A program made the position numbers and the translations under genes. The notes under the pieces were generated by a model. It saw only the letters and a list, made by a program, of their open reading frames with translations. It was not told the DNA's origin and did not search any database. Below, piece after piece: positions 42,206 through 50,986 of a stretch of DNA of 64,000 nucleotides. The first letter of the stretch is position 1; each line of letters starts with the position of its first letter. This DNA is from Nocardia sp. NBC_00416 (lineage in GTDB: Bacteria > Actinomycetota > Actinomycetes > Mycobacteriales > Mycobacteriaceae), in the NCBI RefSeq assembly GCF_036032445.1, contig NZ_CP107932.1, positions 6,140,501 to 6,204,500 of the forward strand. Reading direction: 5' to 3'.

Positions 42206-43633
42206 TCACCCCGAATTCTTCCCGTGGTCAGCGGCTGGATGCGGGTGGTGCGCGTGGTGGTGAGACCCGGCGGCCGGGTGCCCGGAATGCCCGTGCGGGG
42301 TCCACGGGAGTTCGGCGCGAGACCGGTCCCGGTGCCGTTGCGTGCCGATCCGATCGAGGATCAGCGGCCGGGCGGCGGGCAGGGCGTCGGGCTCCGTGCC
42401 GACGGCGACCGCGTCCGCCAAGGCCTCGAACGCCCCGGGAAAAGCCTCCGGAGTGTCGGTGTACAGGGTGAGCAACGGCGCGCCGGCGGTGACCCGGTCG
42501 CCCGGGACGGCGTGGATCCGGATCCCGGCGGCGGCCTGCACCGGGTCGCCCTGGCGGGCCCGGCCCGCGCCCAGCCGCCAGGCGGCGATACCGACCCCCC
42601 GCGCATCGAGACGGCTGAGCGTGCCGGAGACGGGCGCGGACAGGGTCTCGGTGTGCGCGGCGATGGGCAGCGCCGCGCCGGGGTCGCCGCCCTGGGCGCG
42701 GATCATGGCCCGCCAATGGTCCATGGCGCGGCCGTCGGCGAGCGCGTCGGCGGGATCGGTGTCCAGACCGGCCAGCACGACCATTTCGCGGGCCAGCGCG
42801 AGAGTCAGTTCCACTACATCGGCCGGTCCGCCGCCGGCGAGCACTTCGACCGCCTCGGCGACCTCGAGCGCATTGCCCGCGGTACGGCCCAGAGGGGTGT
42901 CCATGGCGGTGAGCAGCGCGACGGTGTCCACGCCCGCGTCGGCGCCCAGATCCACCATGGCGGTGGCGAGCGCGTGCGCCTCCTCGCGGGTGCGCATGAA
43001 GGCGCCCGAACCGACCTTCACGTCGAGCACCAGGGCGGCGGTGCCCTCGGCGATCTTTTTGCTCATGATCGAACTCGCGATCAGCGGGATCGATTCGACG
43101 GTGCCGGTGGTGTCGCGCAGCGCGTACAGGCGTTTGTCGGCGGGCGCCAGATCGGCCCCCGCGGCACAGACCACGGCGCCCGCGGCGGGGTCGGTGAGGA
43201 TCTCCCGCATCCGGGCGGGTGCGATATCGGCCCGCCACCCGGGGATCGACTCCAATTTGTCCAGCGTTCCACCGGTGTAGCCCAGTCCGCGGCCGGACAG
43301 CTGCGGCACCGCCGCGCCGCAGGCGGCGACCAGCGGGGCCAGCGGCAGGGTGATCTTGTCGCCGATACCGCCGGTCGAATGTTTGTCGACTGTCGGGCGG
43401 GGCAGATCCGTGAAGTCCAGCCGCCGGCCCGAATCGATCATGGCGCGGGTCCAGCGCGCGGTCTCGCGGCGGTTCATCCCGCGCAGCACGATCGCCATGG
43501 CCAGCGCCGCCATCTGTTCGTCGGCCATCTCGCCCCGGGTGAAAGCGGCTATGGCCCAATCGATCTGCTCGTCGGACAGTTCGTCGCCGTCCCGCTTCGC
43601 CCCGATGATCGATACCGCGTCGTATGCCCTCAC
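42206..43633 (-). CDS. deoA: Thymidine phosphorylase with a His-rich C-terminal tail
   Basis: 475 residues. Signatures: RPTVDKHSTGGIGDK and SGRGLGYTGGTLDKLESIPG. Phosphorolysis of thymidine or deoxyuridine gives the base and deoxyribose 1-phosphate. The family fold ends near residue 429 (LILDRI). Here ~46 further residues follow, with 11 histidines (for example SHHHAHHPHP). This tail is unusual and could bind metal or result from a lost stop codon. GTG 43633 starts at the normal N-terminus (RAYDAVSIIGAKRDG). Confidence 0.92.
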   Translation of the reverse strand: MRAYDAVSIIGAKRDGDELSDEQIDWAIAAFTRGEMADEQMAALAMAIVLRGMNRRETARWTRAMIDSGRRLDFTDLPRPTVDKHSTGGIGDKITLPLAPLVAACGAAVPQLSGRGLGYTGGTLDKLESIPGWRADIAPARMREILTDPAAGAVVCAAGADLAPADKRLYALRDTTGTVESIPLIASSIMSKKIAEGTAALVLDVKVGSGAFMRTREEAHALATAMVDLGADAGVDTVALLTAMDTPLGRTAGNALEVAEAVEVLAGGGPADVVELTLALAREMVVLAGLDTDPADALADGRAMDHWRAMIRAQGGDPGAALPIAAHTETLSAPVSGTLSRLDARGVGIAAWRLGAGRARQGDPVQAAAGIRIHAVPGDRVTAGAPLLTLYTDTPEAFPGAFEALADAVAVGTEPDALPAARPLILDRIGTQRHRDRSRAELPWTPHGHSGHPAAGSHHHAHHPHPAADHGKNSG

Positions 43634-43818
43634 GCCCCCAGTCTCGCAGCGTTGCGCCCGCCGTGACGGTTTCGGCGGGCCGTGCCGTCCTCCGTCGGTC
43701 GCCGGACCCGGCGTGTCCCGGCCCGCCCGCCCTGCCCGGGCGGTGCGGGAGCGCGCATGCGCTGATCACCCGGGGCTACACGAGTGGCCCGGGGATCCGG
43801 TTCACGGTGGCCCGGGGC

Positions 43819-44820
43819 TCAATCCTGCAGGGCGCGCAGGGTGTCGAGGCGATGCTGCACCGTCGGGCCCGTGGGGGCGACGATGATCTCGTCCGCCCCG
43901 GTGTCCTTCACCAGGGTGTCGAGCCGGTCCCGTACCTGGTCGCGCGTGCCGATCGCCTGGTCGGCGTTGCGGTCGTCGACGAAGGCGTTCTCCGCGTCGG
44001 TCCACTGGTAGGCCTCCGCCTCGGCGAGCGTCGGGATTCGCCGCGGAAGCTGGCCGGTGCGCATCCACAGCTGGACCAGACTCTGCGGAAGAGTCCGGCG
44101 ACGGGCCTCCTCGGCGGTATCGGCGATCACGGTCGCCACGGCCAGCATCGAGCGCGGCTCCTGCAATACTTCCGACGGCCGGAACTCGCTCCGGTACAGG
44201 TCGAATACCAGCGGGGTGTTGCGGCCACCCGCGAAATGATGGGCGAATGCGAACGGCAGCCCCATCATGGCGGCCAGCCGGGCGCTGAAGTCACTGGATC
44301 CGAGCAGCCACATGTCGGGGGAGTCGCCGTGGCCGGGCACGGCCTGGATCCGGTCCCCCTGACCGCCGCGCAAGGGCGGGATGGTCCCGAAATAGGCGAG
44401 CAGTTCCACCACCTGCTTGGGGAAATCCTCGACCGCCTCGGCCGCGGCGCCGCGCCGGATGGTGGCCGAGATGAGCGGGTCGGTGCCGGCCGCCCGGCCC
44501 AGGCCCAGGTCGATCCGGTCTCCGTAGAGTGCCACCAGGGTGCCGAACTGTTCGGCCACCACCAGCGCGGAATGGTTGGGCAGCATCACCCCGCCGGACC
44601 CGACCCGGATCCGCTCGGTCGCGGCCGCGACCGCGGCGATCAGCACCGGCGGCGCCGAACTCGCGATCCCCGGCATGCCGTGGTGCTCCGCCACCCAGAA
44701 CCGGTGGTACCCCAGTCGCTCGGCTTCGCGGGCGACGGTCAGGGTGTCGGCGAGGGCCTGCCGGTGTGAACCGTCGGCGGCGACGGCGGCCAGGTCCAGG
44801 ACGGAGAGGGGAACTGTCAT
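43819..44820 (-). CDS. LLM-class flavin-dependent oxidoreductase (luciferase-like)
   Basis: 333 residues. FMN/F420-binding luciferase-fold features: GYHRFWVAEHHGMPGIASSAPPVLIAAVAA near residue 38, RIRVGSGGVMLPNHSALVVAEQFGTL, and RIDLGLGRAAGTDP. This subgroup (MsnO8/YhbW-like) uses a flavin cofactor; the substrate is unknown. It lies between cdd and deoA on the same strand, with gaps of 145 and 185 bp, so it may be an insertion in the salvage run. Confidence 0.85.
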   Translation of the reverse strand: MTVPLSVLDLAAVAADGSHRQALADTLTVAREAERLGYHRFWVAEHHGMPGIASSAPPVLIAAVAAATERIRVGSGGVMLPNHSALVVAEQFGTLVALYGDRIDLGLGRAAGTDPLISATIRRGAAAEAVEDFPKQVVELLAYFGTIPPLRGGQGDRIQAVPGHGDSPDMWLLGSSDFSARLAAMMGLPFAFAHHFAGGRNTPLVFDLYRSEFRPSEVLQEPRSMLAVATVIADTAEEARRRTLPQSLVQLWMRTGQLPRRIPTLAEAEAYQWTDAENAFVDDRNADQAIGTRDQVRDRLDTLVKDTGADEIIVAPTGPTVQHRLDTLRALQD

Positions 44821-44965
44821 ACCCGGACCAACCCGCCGGACGGCGCCGGGATTCCATGGGTCGTCGCACCGGCACGGCGACCGTCCGCTCGGACGCGGCG
44901 CCGGACGTCCTCGCCGGACGACCGTGCGCTGCTCGCAGCACGGACGGCGGCGCGAGGCGCGGCCG

Positions 44966-45361
44966 TCAGGTCCGGCCGGCGGCGAGGTCGTCCGGCCCGA
45001 AGGCGTCGGCCAGCAGCCGGCTCAGTGGCCTCGGCCCGCCGGGATGGTCCACCAGCAGTTCCTTTCCGCCGAACTCGTAGAGCACCTGGCGGCAGCGACC
45101 GCAGGGCAGCAGGACCTCCCCGCGCGAATCACAGACCGAAACCGCGATGAGGCGCCCGCCGCCCGCGGATCGGTTGTTGCCGACCAGTACGCATTCCGCG
45201 CACAACCCCAGCCCGTAGGACACGTTCTCCACATTGCAGCCGACCGAGATCGACCGCCCGTCCCAACCCGCCGCACCTACCGGAAAACGCGAGTACGGGG
45301 CGTAGGCTCGCCGCATCGCCTCATGTGCGCTGGTGCGAAGTAGGTTCCAGTCGATATCCAT
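44966..45361 (-). CDS. cdd: Cytidine deaminase
   Basis: 131 residues, the homotetrameric short type. The zinc/catalytic motifs are NVENVSYGLGLCAECVLVGN (CAE with catalytic Glu) and LLPCGRCRQVL (PCGxCRQ). It converts cytidine or deoxycytidine to uridine or deoxyuridine, which deoA and upp can then use. ATG 45361 gives the family N-terminus (DIDWNLLRTSAHEAM). The head gene of the minus-strand run down to dacB. Confidence 0.93.
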   Translation of the reverse strand: MDIDWNLLRTSAHEAMRRAYAPYSRFPVGAAGWDGRSISVGCNVENVSYGLGLCAECVLVGNNRSAGGGRLIAVSVCDSRGEVLLPCGRCRQVLYEFGGKELLVDHPGGPRPLSRLLADAFGPDDLAAGRT

Positions 45362-45543
45362 ACATGCTCCCGCTGTCGGTGATCGGCCCGATCTGTTCCG
45401 GCCCCAGCTTCGCGTACGGACCCGCCCGGCGCGCCTCGGTCCGCGCGGTCGTCTCCGAACAATGTGAAACACGTCGCTCCACCCGGAGATATGTAGGGTG
45501 CCCGGCCCTCCGGCCCGGGTATCAGCCACCAGGAAGGTGCCGA

Positions 45544-45804
45544 ATGACGCTTCCGAAGTTCCTCATCGTCATGGTGTATTCGAAACTGCTCTTGTCCAAG
45601 CTCAACGCGTACGACGAGGTCGAGGTGCGGCTGGAGTACCAGATCGTGCCCGACCACGAGGCCGATCCCGCGGTCGGCGAATACCCCCAGAGCGCGCTGG
45701 CGAGCCAGGCCCTGCTCGGTCGGGTGACCGGCGATATCGTCGAGACGGTCTTCAACTACGAAGCCGTGCGCCTGCGGGTCGAGTCGATCCACGAAGGCGA
45801 CTGA
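45544..45804 (+). CDS. Small protein resembling the GreA/GreB C-terminal domain
   Basis: 86 residues, soluble. VRLEYQIVPDHEADPAVGEY, then SALASQALLGRVTGDIVETVF and a closing YEAVRLRVESI. This resembles the FKBP-like C-terminal domain of GreA/Rnk proteins (DEADP...SPLGRALLGKxVGDxV...YxIxxI). The N-terminal coiled coil that reaches the polymerase active site is absent. It might bind RNA polymerase or be unrelated. AGGAAGG precedes ATG 45544 by 7 bp. Confidence 0.5.
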   Translation: MTLPKFLIVMVYSKLLLSKLNAYDEVEVRLEYQIVPDHEADPAVGEYPQSALASQALLGRVTGDIVETVFNYEAVRLRVESIHEGD

Positions 45805-46472
45805 TCCCCGTCCGTTCCATCGTGGCGGGTCGCAGCGCTCGCCGGGTGGTTCGGAGCTGTCCGGCGACCCGGTGGATCGGCGGCCTCGGGGTCGCCACGA
45901 GATGGGCGGACAACGGGGCGCCTCCGGGAATTCCGGGATATCACCGGAAACTCTTTCGTCCGGAGGCGATCTCTCGGCTACTCTGGAGTAACTTGGCCTC
46001 GTGGACTGAGACATTTTGCACATTGCCGCCGCGCACAATGGCGACTTCGGCAGGGAGGGTCCGCGTGCCCGGGCTAATTCGCGCGCCATGCGTAGGTCTC
46101 CCGTCGAGATTGTGAAATGCGCTGCACGGCAAAGGTTTGCGGAACAAGCGCACTCCCCGGCGGTGTTCTATCGGAGGGTGGCAGAGGGCGCGACGGACCC
46201 GCCGCACAAGCCCTCCGCGGCCCTACAAAGGTAAACCTAACCTGTGTGATCTGGGCGAAACGCGCGGCACGCCGAATTAGTTCCCCGATTGTCAGAGGAT
46301 TAGAGTCCAGAACAGATCGGTTCAGGTTCGGCGGCGGCGAGCCCATCGACAGCGGCCCCGGAGTAGGTCCTTGTCGGCCGCGGGTTGGTGCGCCACCGAA
46401 TTTCCGGCCCGCCACACCGGTGCCGGGATCTGTGACCGGGTCCATCAACGATGTTGGAGGCACCGAAACTCT
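45805..46472. other. Long leader/intergenic region upstream of sdhCDAB
   Basis: 668 bp without a supported gene. It contains the DtxR/IdeR-like site at 46229-46243 and, shortly before sdhC, GGAGG at 46455-46459. Several frames are open but have Arg/Pro-rich shadow composition. Confidence 0.6.
46229..46243. promoter_or_regulatory. Candidate DtxR/IdeR iron box upstream of sdhC
   Basis: AGGTAAACCTAACCT matches the core of the IdeR/DtxR consensus (AGGTTAGGCTAACCT) at 12 of 15 positions, with an intact right half CTAACCT. It is 230 bp upstream of sdhC. Iron-linked control of succinate dehydrogenase, an iron-rich enzyme, is known in corynebacteria. The site is a prediction. Confidence 0.45.
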
Positions 46473-46871
46473 ATGGCCACGATAGAAGCTCCGGCTCAGC
46501 CGAAGCGCAAAACGCTGTACCGAGGCGACCCCGGAATGTGGTCCTGGGCCCTGCACCGGATCACCGGTGTCACGGTTTTCTTCTTCCTTTTCGTGCACGT
46601 CCTGGACACCGCGCTCGTACGGGTCAGCCCGGAAATGTACGACGACGCGATCGCGATCTACAAGACCCCGATCGTCGCGCTCATGGAAATGGCCCTGGTC
46701 TTCTGCGTGCTGTTCCACGCGCTCAACGGTGTGCGAGTCATCCTGGTGGACTTCTGGTCCAACGGGCCCCGCTATCAGAAGCAGATGCTCTGGGGCATCA
46801 TCGGGCTCCTGGTCGTGCTCCTGGTGCCCTCGATCGGCCGTATGTTCTACCTACTGTTGACGGAGCACTGA
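46473..46871 (+). CDS. sdhC: Succinate dehydrogenase cytochrome b subunit
   Basis: 132 residues with three membrane helices. Haem-ligand region VTVFFFLFVHVLDTALV and the conserved HALNGVRVILVDF of helix 2-3. With SdhD it anchors the complex, binds haem b and passes electrons to menaquinone. ATG 46473 is 13 bp after GGAGG. First gene of sdhCDAB, 4 bp before sdhD. Confidence 0.93.
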   Translation: MATIEAPAQPKRKTLYRGDPGMWSWALHRITGVTVFFFLFVHVLDTALVRVSPEMYDDAIAIYKTPIVALMEMALVFCVLFHALNGVRVILVDFWSNGPRYQKQMLWGIIGLLVVLLVPSIGRMFYLLLTEH

Positions 46872-46875
46872 GACC

Positions 46876-47307
46876 ATGACCGCACCTGTTCTCGGCAAGT
46901 CCCACGACCGCCCGGCGAGCCTGGACCTTCCACGCTCCCCGCGTTCGCACTCCAGCGGCAACTTCGAGAAGTACGCCTGGCTGTTCATGCGGTTCTCCGG
47001 CCTCGCGCTCATCGTGCTGGTCTTCGGCCATATGGCGATCATGCTGCTGCTCGACGGCGGCGTGAAACGGCTGAACTTCGCCTTCGTCGCCGGCCGCTGG
47101 TCCAGCCCGTTCTGGCAGATCTGGGATCTGGCCATGCTGTGGCTGGCGCAGCTGCACGGCGGCAACGGTGTGCGCACCGTGATCGCCGACTACTCGCGCA
47201 AGGATTCGACCCGGTTCTGGCTGAACACCCTGCTGGTGCTGTCGATGATCCTGATCATGGGCGTGGGCACCTACGTCATCTTCACCTTCGACCCCAATAT
47301 CAGTTAG
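46876..47307 (+). CDS. sdhD: Succinate dehydrogenase hydrophobic anchor subunit
   Basis: 143 residues with three membrane helices (RFSGLALIVLVFGHMAIMLLL; FWQIWDLAMLWLAQLHGGNGVRTVIADY; LNTLLVLSMILIMGVGTYVI). The His residues in FGHM and LHGGNG are likely haem/quinone-site ligands. Forms the membrane anchor with SdhC. Confidence 0.93.
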   Translation: MTAPVLGKSHDRPASLDLPRSPRSHSSGNFEKYAWLFMRFSGLALIVLVFGHMAIMLLLDGGVKRLNFAFVAGRWSSPFWQIWDLAMLWLAQLHGGNGVRTVIADYSRKDSTRFWLNTLLVLSMILIMGVGTYVIFTFDPNIS

Positions 47308-47323
47308 GAACGGGCCCCCTCGC

Positions 47324-49150
47324 ATGAGTGAGCGCAGCGAACGAACCGACGCCGCAGGTGAGAACAGTGAACGCAGCGGCGCAGTCGAGTCTCGACCTGT
47401 TCAGGAACACCGCTACGACGTCGTGATCGTCGGCGCCGGCGGTGCGGGTATGCGTGCGGCTATCGAGGCCGGCCCCCGGGCGCGGACGGCGGTGCTGACC
47501 AAGCTGTACCCCACCCGCAGCCATACCGGCGCGGCCCAGGGCGGCATGTGTGCGGCCCTGGCCAACGTCGAAGAGGACAACTGGGAGTGGCACACCTTCG
47601 ACACGGTCAAAGGCGGTGACTACCTGGTCGATCAGGACGCGGCGGAGATCATGGCCAAAGAGGCCATCGACGCGGTGCTCGACCTGGAGAAGATGGGCCT
47701 GCCGTTCAACCGGACGCCCGAGGGCAAGATCGACCAGCGCCGGTTCGGCGGTCACACTCGCGACCACGGCAAGGCTCCGGTGCGGCGCGCCTGCTATGCC
47801 GCCGACCGTACCGGTCACATGATCCTGCAGACGCTCTACCAGAACTGCGTCAAGCACGACGTCGAGTTCTACAACGAGTTCTACGTGCTGGACCTGGTGC
47901 TCACCGACACCGACCGCGGACAGGTCGCGACCGGTGTCGTCGCCTACGAGCTGGCCACCGGCGAGCTGCACGTCTTCCACGCCAAGTCGATCGTCTTCGC
48001 GACCGGCGGTTCGGGCCGGATGTACAAGACCACCTCCAATGCGCACACGCTGACCGGCGACGGTATGGCGATCGTGTTCCGCAAGGGGCTGCCGCTCGAG
48101 GACATGGAATTCCACCAGTTCCATCCGACGGGCCTGGCCGGACTCGGCATCCTCATCTCCGAGGCCGTGCGCGGTGAGGGCGGAATCCTGCGCAATGCCG
48201 ACGGCGAACGATTCATGGAGCGCTACGCGCCCACCATCAAGGACCTGGCGCCACGCGATATCGTCGCCCGCTCGATGGTGCTCGAGGTGCTCGAGGGTCG
48301 CGGCGCCGGTCCGAACAAGGATTACGTCTACATCGACGTGACCCACCTCGGCGCGGACGTGCTCGAGGAGAAACTGCCCGATATCACCGAGTTCGCCCGC
48401 ACCTACCTCGGTGTGGATCCGGTGAAGGAATTGGTGCCGGTGTTCCCGACCTGCCACTACGTGATGGGCGGTATCCCCACCCGTATCCACGGCGAGGTGC
48501 TCAAGGACAACACCGATGTCGTGCCCGGTTTGTACGCCGCCGGTGAGTGCGCCTGTGTCTCCGTGCACGGCGCGAACCGGCTCGGCACCAACTCGCTGCT
48601 CGATATCAATGTGTTCGGCCGCCGCGCCGGCATCGCCGCCGCGGAGTACGCCCTGCGCGCCGAATTCGTCGATATGCCGGAGACCCCGGCTCAGATGGTG
48701 CAGGAGTGGCTGTCGCTGATCCTGTCCGACCACGGCAACGAGCGGGTCGCCGATATCCGCACCGAACTGCAGCGGTCGATGGACAACAACGCCTCGGTGT
48801 TCCGCACCGAGGACACCCTCAAGCAGGCCCTCACCGACGTGCACGCGCTCAAGGAGCGCTACGCGCGGATCACGGTGCAGGACAAGGGCAAACGCTACAA
48901 CAGCGATCTGCTCGAGGCCCTGGAGCTGGGCTTCCTGCTGGAACTGGCCGAAGTCACGGTGGTCGGCGCGCTCAACCGCAAGGAGTCGCGCGGCGGCCAC
49001 GCCCGCGAGGACTACCCGGATCGCGACGACGTGAACTTCATGCGGCACACGATGGCCTACAAGGAAGGCGCGGATCTCCTCTCGGATATCCGGCTCGACT
49101 TCAAGCCGGTGGTGCAGACCCGTTACGAGCCGATGGAGCGTAAGTACTGA
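47324..49150 (+). CDS. sdhA: Succinate dehydrogenase flavoprotein subunit
   Basis: 608 residues. FAD-binding YDVVIVGAGGAGMRAAIEAG; the covalent-flavin His is in PTRSHTGAAQGGM; HTRDHGKAPVRR, FHQFHPTGL and RGEGGILRN line the active site. It oxidises succinate to fumarate. The N-terminus carries about 26 extra residues (MSERSERTDAAGENSERSG...) compared with the mycobacterial protein. The weak upstream ribosome site leaves the true start somewhat open. Stop overlaps sdhB by one base (TGATG). Confidence 0.95.
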   Translation: MSERSERTDAAGENSERSGAVESRPVQEHRYDVVIVGAGGAGMRAAIEAGPRARTAVLTKLYPTRSHTGAAQGGMCAALANVEEDNWEWHTFDTVKGGDYLVDQDAAEIMAKEAIDAVLDLEKMGLPFNRTPEGKIDQRRFGGHTRDHGKAPVRRACYAADRTGHMILQTLYQNCVKHDVEFYNEFYVLDLVLTDTDRGQVATGVVAYELATGELHVFHAKSIVFATGGSGRMYKTTSNAHTLTGDGMAIVFRKGLPLEDMEFHQFHPTGLAGLGILISEAVRGEGGILRNADGERFMERYAPTIKDLAPRDIVARSMVLEVLEGRGAGPNKDYVYIDVTHLGADVLEEKLPDITEFARTYLGVDPVKELVPVFPTCHYVMGGIPTRIHGEVLKDNTDVVPGLYAAGECACVSVHGANRLGTNSLLDINVFGRRAGIAAAEYALRAEFVDMPETPAQMVQEWLSLILSDHGNERVADIRTELQRSMDNNASVFRTEDTLKQALTDVHALKERYARITVQDKGKRYNSDLLEALELGFLLELAEVTVVGALNRKESRGGHAREDYPDRDDVNFMRHTMAYKEGADLLSDIRLDFKPVVQTRYEPMERKY

Positions 49151-49929
49151 TGACCGCTGTAGCCGAGAATCCCGCAGCGTCGGCCGCGAACCCGGCGCCG
49201 GTTCCCGAGGGCTCGACCATGATCACCGTCAAGGTGGCCCGGTTCAACCCGGAGGACGGTGAGGGGCAGCGCTGGGAGTCGTTCCAGGTGCCGGCCCTGT
49301 CGACGGACCGGTTCCTGAACATCCTCATCTACATCAAGTCCTACCTGGACGGCACTCTCACCTTCCGTCGCTCGTGCGCGCACGGTGTGTGCGGGTCCGA
49401 CGCGATGCGGATCAACGGGGTGAACCGGCTGGCCTGCAAGGTCTTGATGAAGGACATGCTGCCGAAGAACGGCAAGCCGGTCACCATCACCGTCGAGCCC
49501 ATTCGCGGCCTGCCGGTCGAGAAGGACCTGGTTGTGGATATGGAGCCGTTCTTCGACGCGTTCCGGGCGGTGAAGCCCTACCTGATCACCTCCGGTAACG
49601 AGCCGACCTACGAGCGGATCCAGAGCCAGGCCGACCGCGCTCGGTTCGACGACACCACCAAGTGCATTCTGTGCGCCTGCTGCACCACGTCGTGCCCGGT
49701 GTACTGGACCGACGGCAGCTACTTCGGCCCGGCCGCGATCGTGAACGCGCACCGCTTCATCTTCGACAGCCGTGACGAAGCCGCCCGGGAGCGCCTGGAC
49801 ATCCTCAACGAGGTCGACGGTGTGTGGCGCTGCCGCACCACCTTCAACTGCACCGATGCCTGCCCCCGCGGGATCGAGGTCACCAAGGCCATCCAGGAAG
49901 TCAAGCGGGCGCTGCTGTTCGCGCGCTGA
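49150..49929 (+). CDS. sdhB: Succinate dehydrogenase iron-sulfur subunit
   Basis: 259 residues. [2Fe-2S] ligands in RRSCAHGVCGSDAM ... RLAC; [4Fe-4S]/[3Fe-4S] ligands in CILCACCTTSCPVYW and FNCTDACPRGIEV. It carries electrons from SdhA's flavin to the membrane quinone. The extra ~20-residue Ala/Pro N-terminus is common in actinobacteria. Followed by a strong terminator. Confidence 0.95.
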   Translation: MTAVAENPAASAANPAPVPEGSTMITVKVARFNPEDGEGQRWESFQVPALSTDRFLNILIYIKSYLDGTLTFRRSCAHGVCGSDAMRINGVNRLACKVLMKDMLPKNGKPVTITVEPIRGLPVEKDLVVDMEPFFDAFRAVKPYLITSGNEPTYERIQSQADRARFDDTTKCILCACCTTSCPVYWTDGSYFGPAAIVNAHRFIFDSRDEAARERLDILNEVDGVWRCRTTFNCTDACPRGIEVTKAIQEVKRALLFAR

Positions 49930-49949
49930 GTCCGTAGTCGTCCACAGCA

Positions 49950-49986
49950 CCGCCCCCGTGCCCGGCACGGGGGCGGTTTTGTTTTC
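49950..49986 (+). terminator. Rho-independent terminator of sdhCDAB
   Basis: CCGCCCCCGTGCC / GGCACGGGGGCGG forms a 13-bp perfect stem with almost no loop, followed by TTTTGTTTT. The clearest intrinsic terminator in the window; about 20 bp after the sdhB stop. Confidence 0.93.
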
Positions 49987-50021
49987 CCGGTTATTTGGGT
50001 TCCATCACACGAACTTGATAA

Positions 50022-50035
50022 TTCGGGTAACCGAA
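50022..50035. promoter_or_regulatory. Candidate metal-regulator operator upstream of the ABC importer
   Basis: TTCGG-GTAA-CCGAA is a perfect dyad 33 bp before the importer's first start codon, within the likely promoter. A Mn- or Zn-responsive repressor (MntR, Zur or a DtxR relative) is expected for such operons. The sequence does not match a consensus I can name with confidence. Confidence 0.45.
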
Positions 50036-50068
50036 CTTACGATTCTGACTGGAAGGCGGTGGTTCGGA

Positions 50069-50986
50069 ATGCGGGTGTTTCTCCGGGTCGCCGCCGTGTT
50101 CGCGGTCTGTGTGACGGCCGTGGCGCTGAACGCCTGCGCGTCGTTCCATCTTCCGCGCGACGGCAAGCCGGTGGTGGTCACCACCTTCACCGTGCTCGCC
50201 GATATCGCGTCGAACATCGCCGGTGCGCACCTCGACGTGCAGTCGCTGACCAAACCGGGCGCCGAGATCCACGGATACGAACCGACCCCGGGCGATATCA
50301 AACGGGCCGCCAAAGCCGATCTCATCCTCGACAACGGGATGAACCTGGAGGCCTGGTTCGGCCAGTTCGTCGCCGATATCGACGCGGAGCACGTCACTGT
50401 CAGCGACGGTGTCGCATCGGTGCCGATCACCTCCGACGCCTACGCGGGCACACCGAATCCACACGCCTGGATGTCACCGCTGAACGTGCGGACCTATGTG
50501 GACAATATGGTCGCCGCCTTCACCCGGCTCGCTCCCGAACACGCCGCGGCGTTCCGGGCGAACGGGGAACACTACAAACAACGTCTGCAGCTGGTCCACG
50601 ACGAACTCGTCGCCGATCTGAGTGCCCTGCCGCGCCGCCAGCGCGCCCTGGTGACCTGCGAGGGCGCCTTCTCCTACCTGGCTCGCGACGCCGGGCTCTC
50701 GGAGTACTACATCTGGCCCGTGAACGCCGAACAGCAGGCCACCCCGCAGCAGATCACCCGCGTGATCGAATATGTCCGTGACCACGAGGTTCCGGCGGTG
50801 TTCTGTGAATCCACCGTCTCCGACGCCCCGATGCAGCGGGTCGTCGAAGCCACCGGCGCGCGCTTCGGCGGTGTGCTCTACGTCGACTCGCTGTCCGCGT
50901 CCGACGGTCCGGTGCCGACCTATCTGGACCTGATCCGGCACGATGCCGAGACCATAGCCGCAGCACTCACCGGGAGCAGGCCATGA
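50069..50986 (+). CDS. Metal ABC transporter substrate-binding lipoprotein (Mn/Zn, cluster A-I)
   Basis: 305 residues. Signal with lipobox-like ALNAC (C23). The cluster A-I fold begins VVVTTFTVLADIASNIAG. Metal ligands: H68 (EIHGYEPTPGD), H132 (NPHAWMSP), Glu in TCEGAFSYLARDAGL and Asp in LYVDSLS. The His-His-Glu-Asp set is typical of Mn/Fe-type binders (PsaA/MntC) more than Zn. It delivers the ion to the permease outside the membrane. Its stop overlaps the ATPase start (ATGA). Confidence 0.9.
   Translation: MRVFLRVAAVFAVCVTAVALNACASFHLPRDGKPVVVTTFTVLADIASNIAGAHLDVQSLTKPGAEIHGYEPTPGDIKRAAKADLILDNGMNLEAWFGQFVADIDAEHVTVSDGVASVPITSDAYAGTPNPHAWMSPLNVRTYVDNMVAAFTRLAPEHAAAFRANGEHYKQRLQLVHDELVADLSALPRRQRALVTCEGAFSYLARDAGLSEYYIWPVNAEQQATPQQITRVIEYVRDHEVPAVFCESTVSDAPMQRVVEATGARFGGVLYVDSLSASDGPVPTYLDLIRHDAETIAAALTGSRP

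Noticed and set aside
45805..46472. Additional gene between the GreA-like gene and sdhC
   Set aside because: Open frames here are Arg/Pro-rich, lack ribosome sites and overlap each other; treated as leader region.
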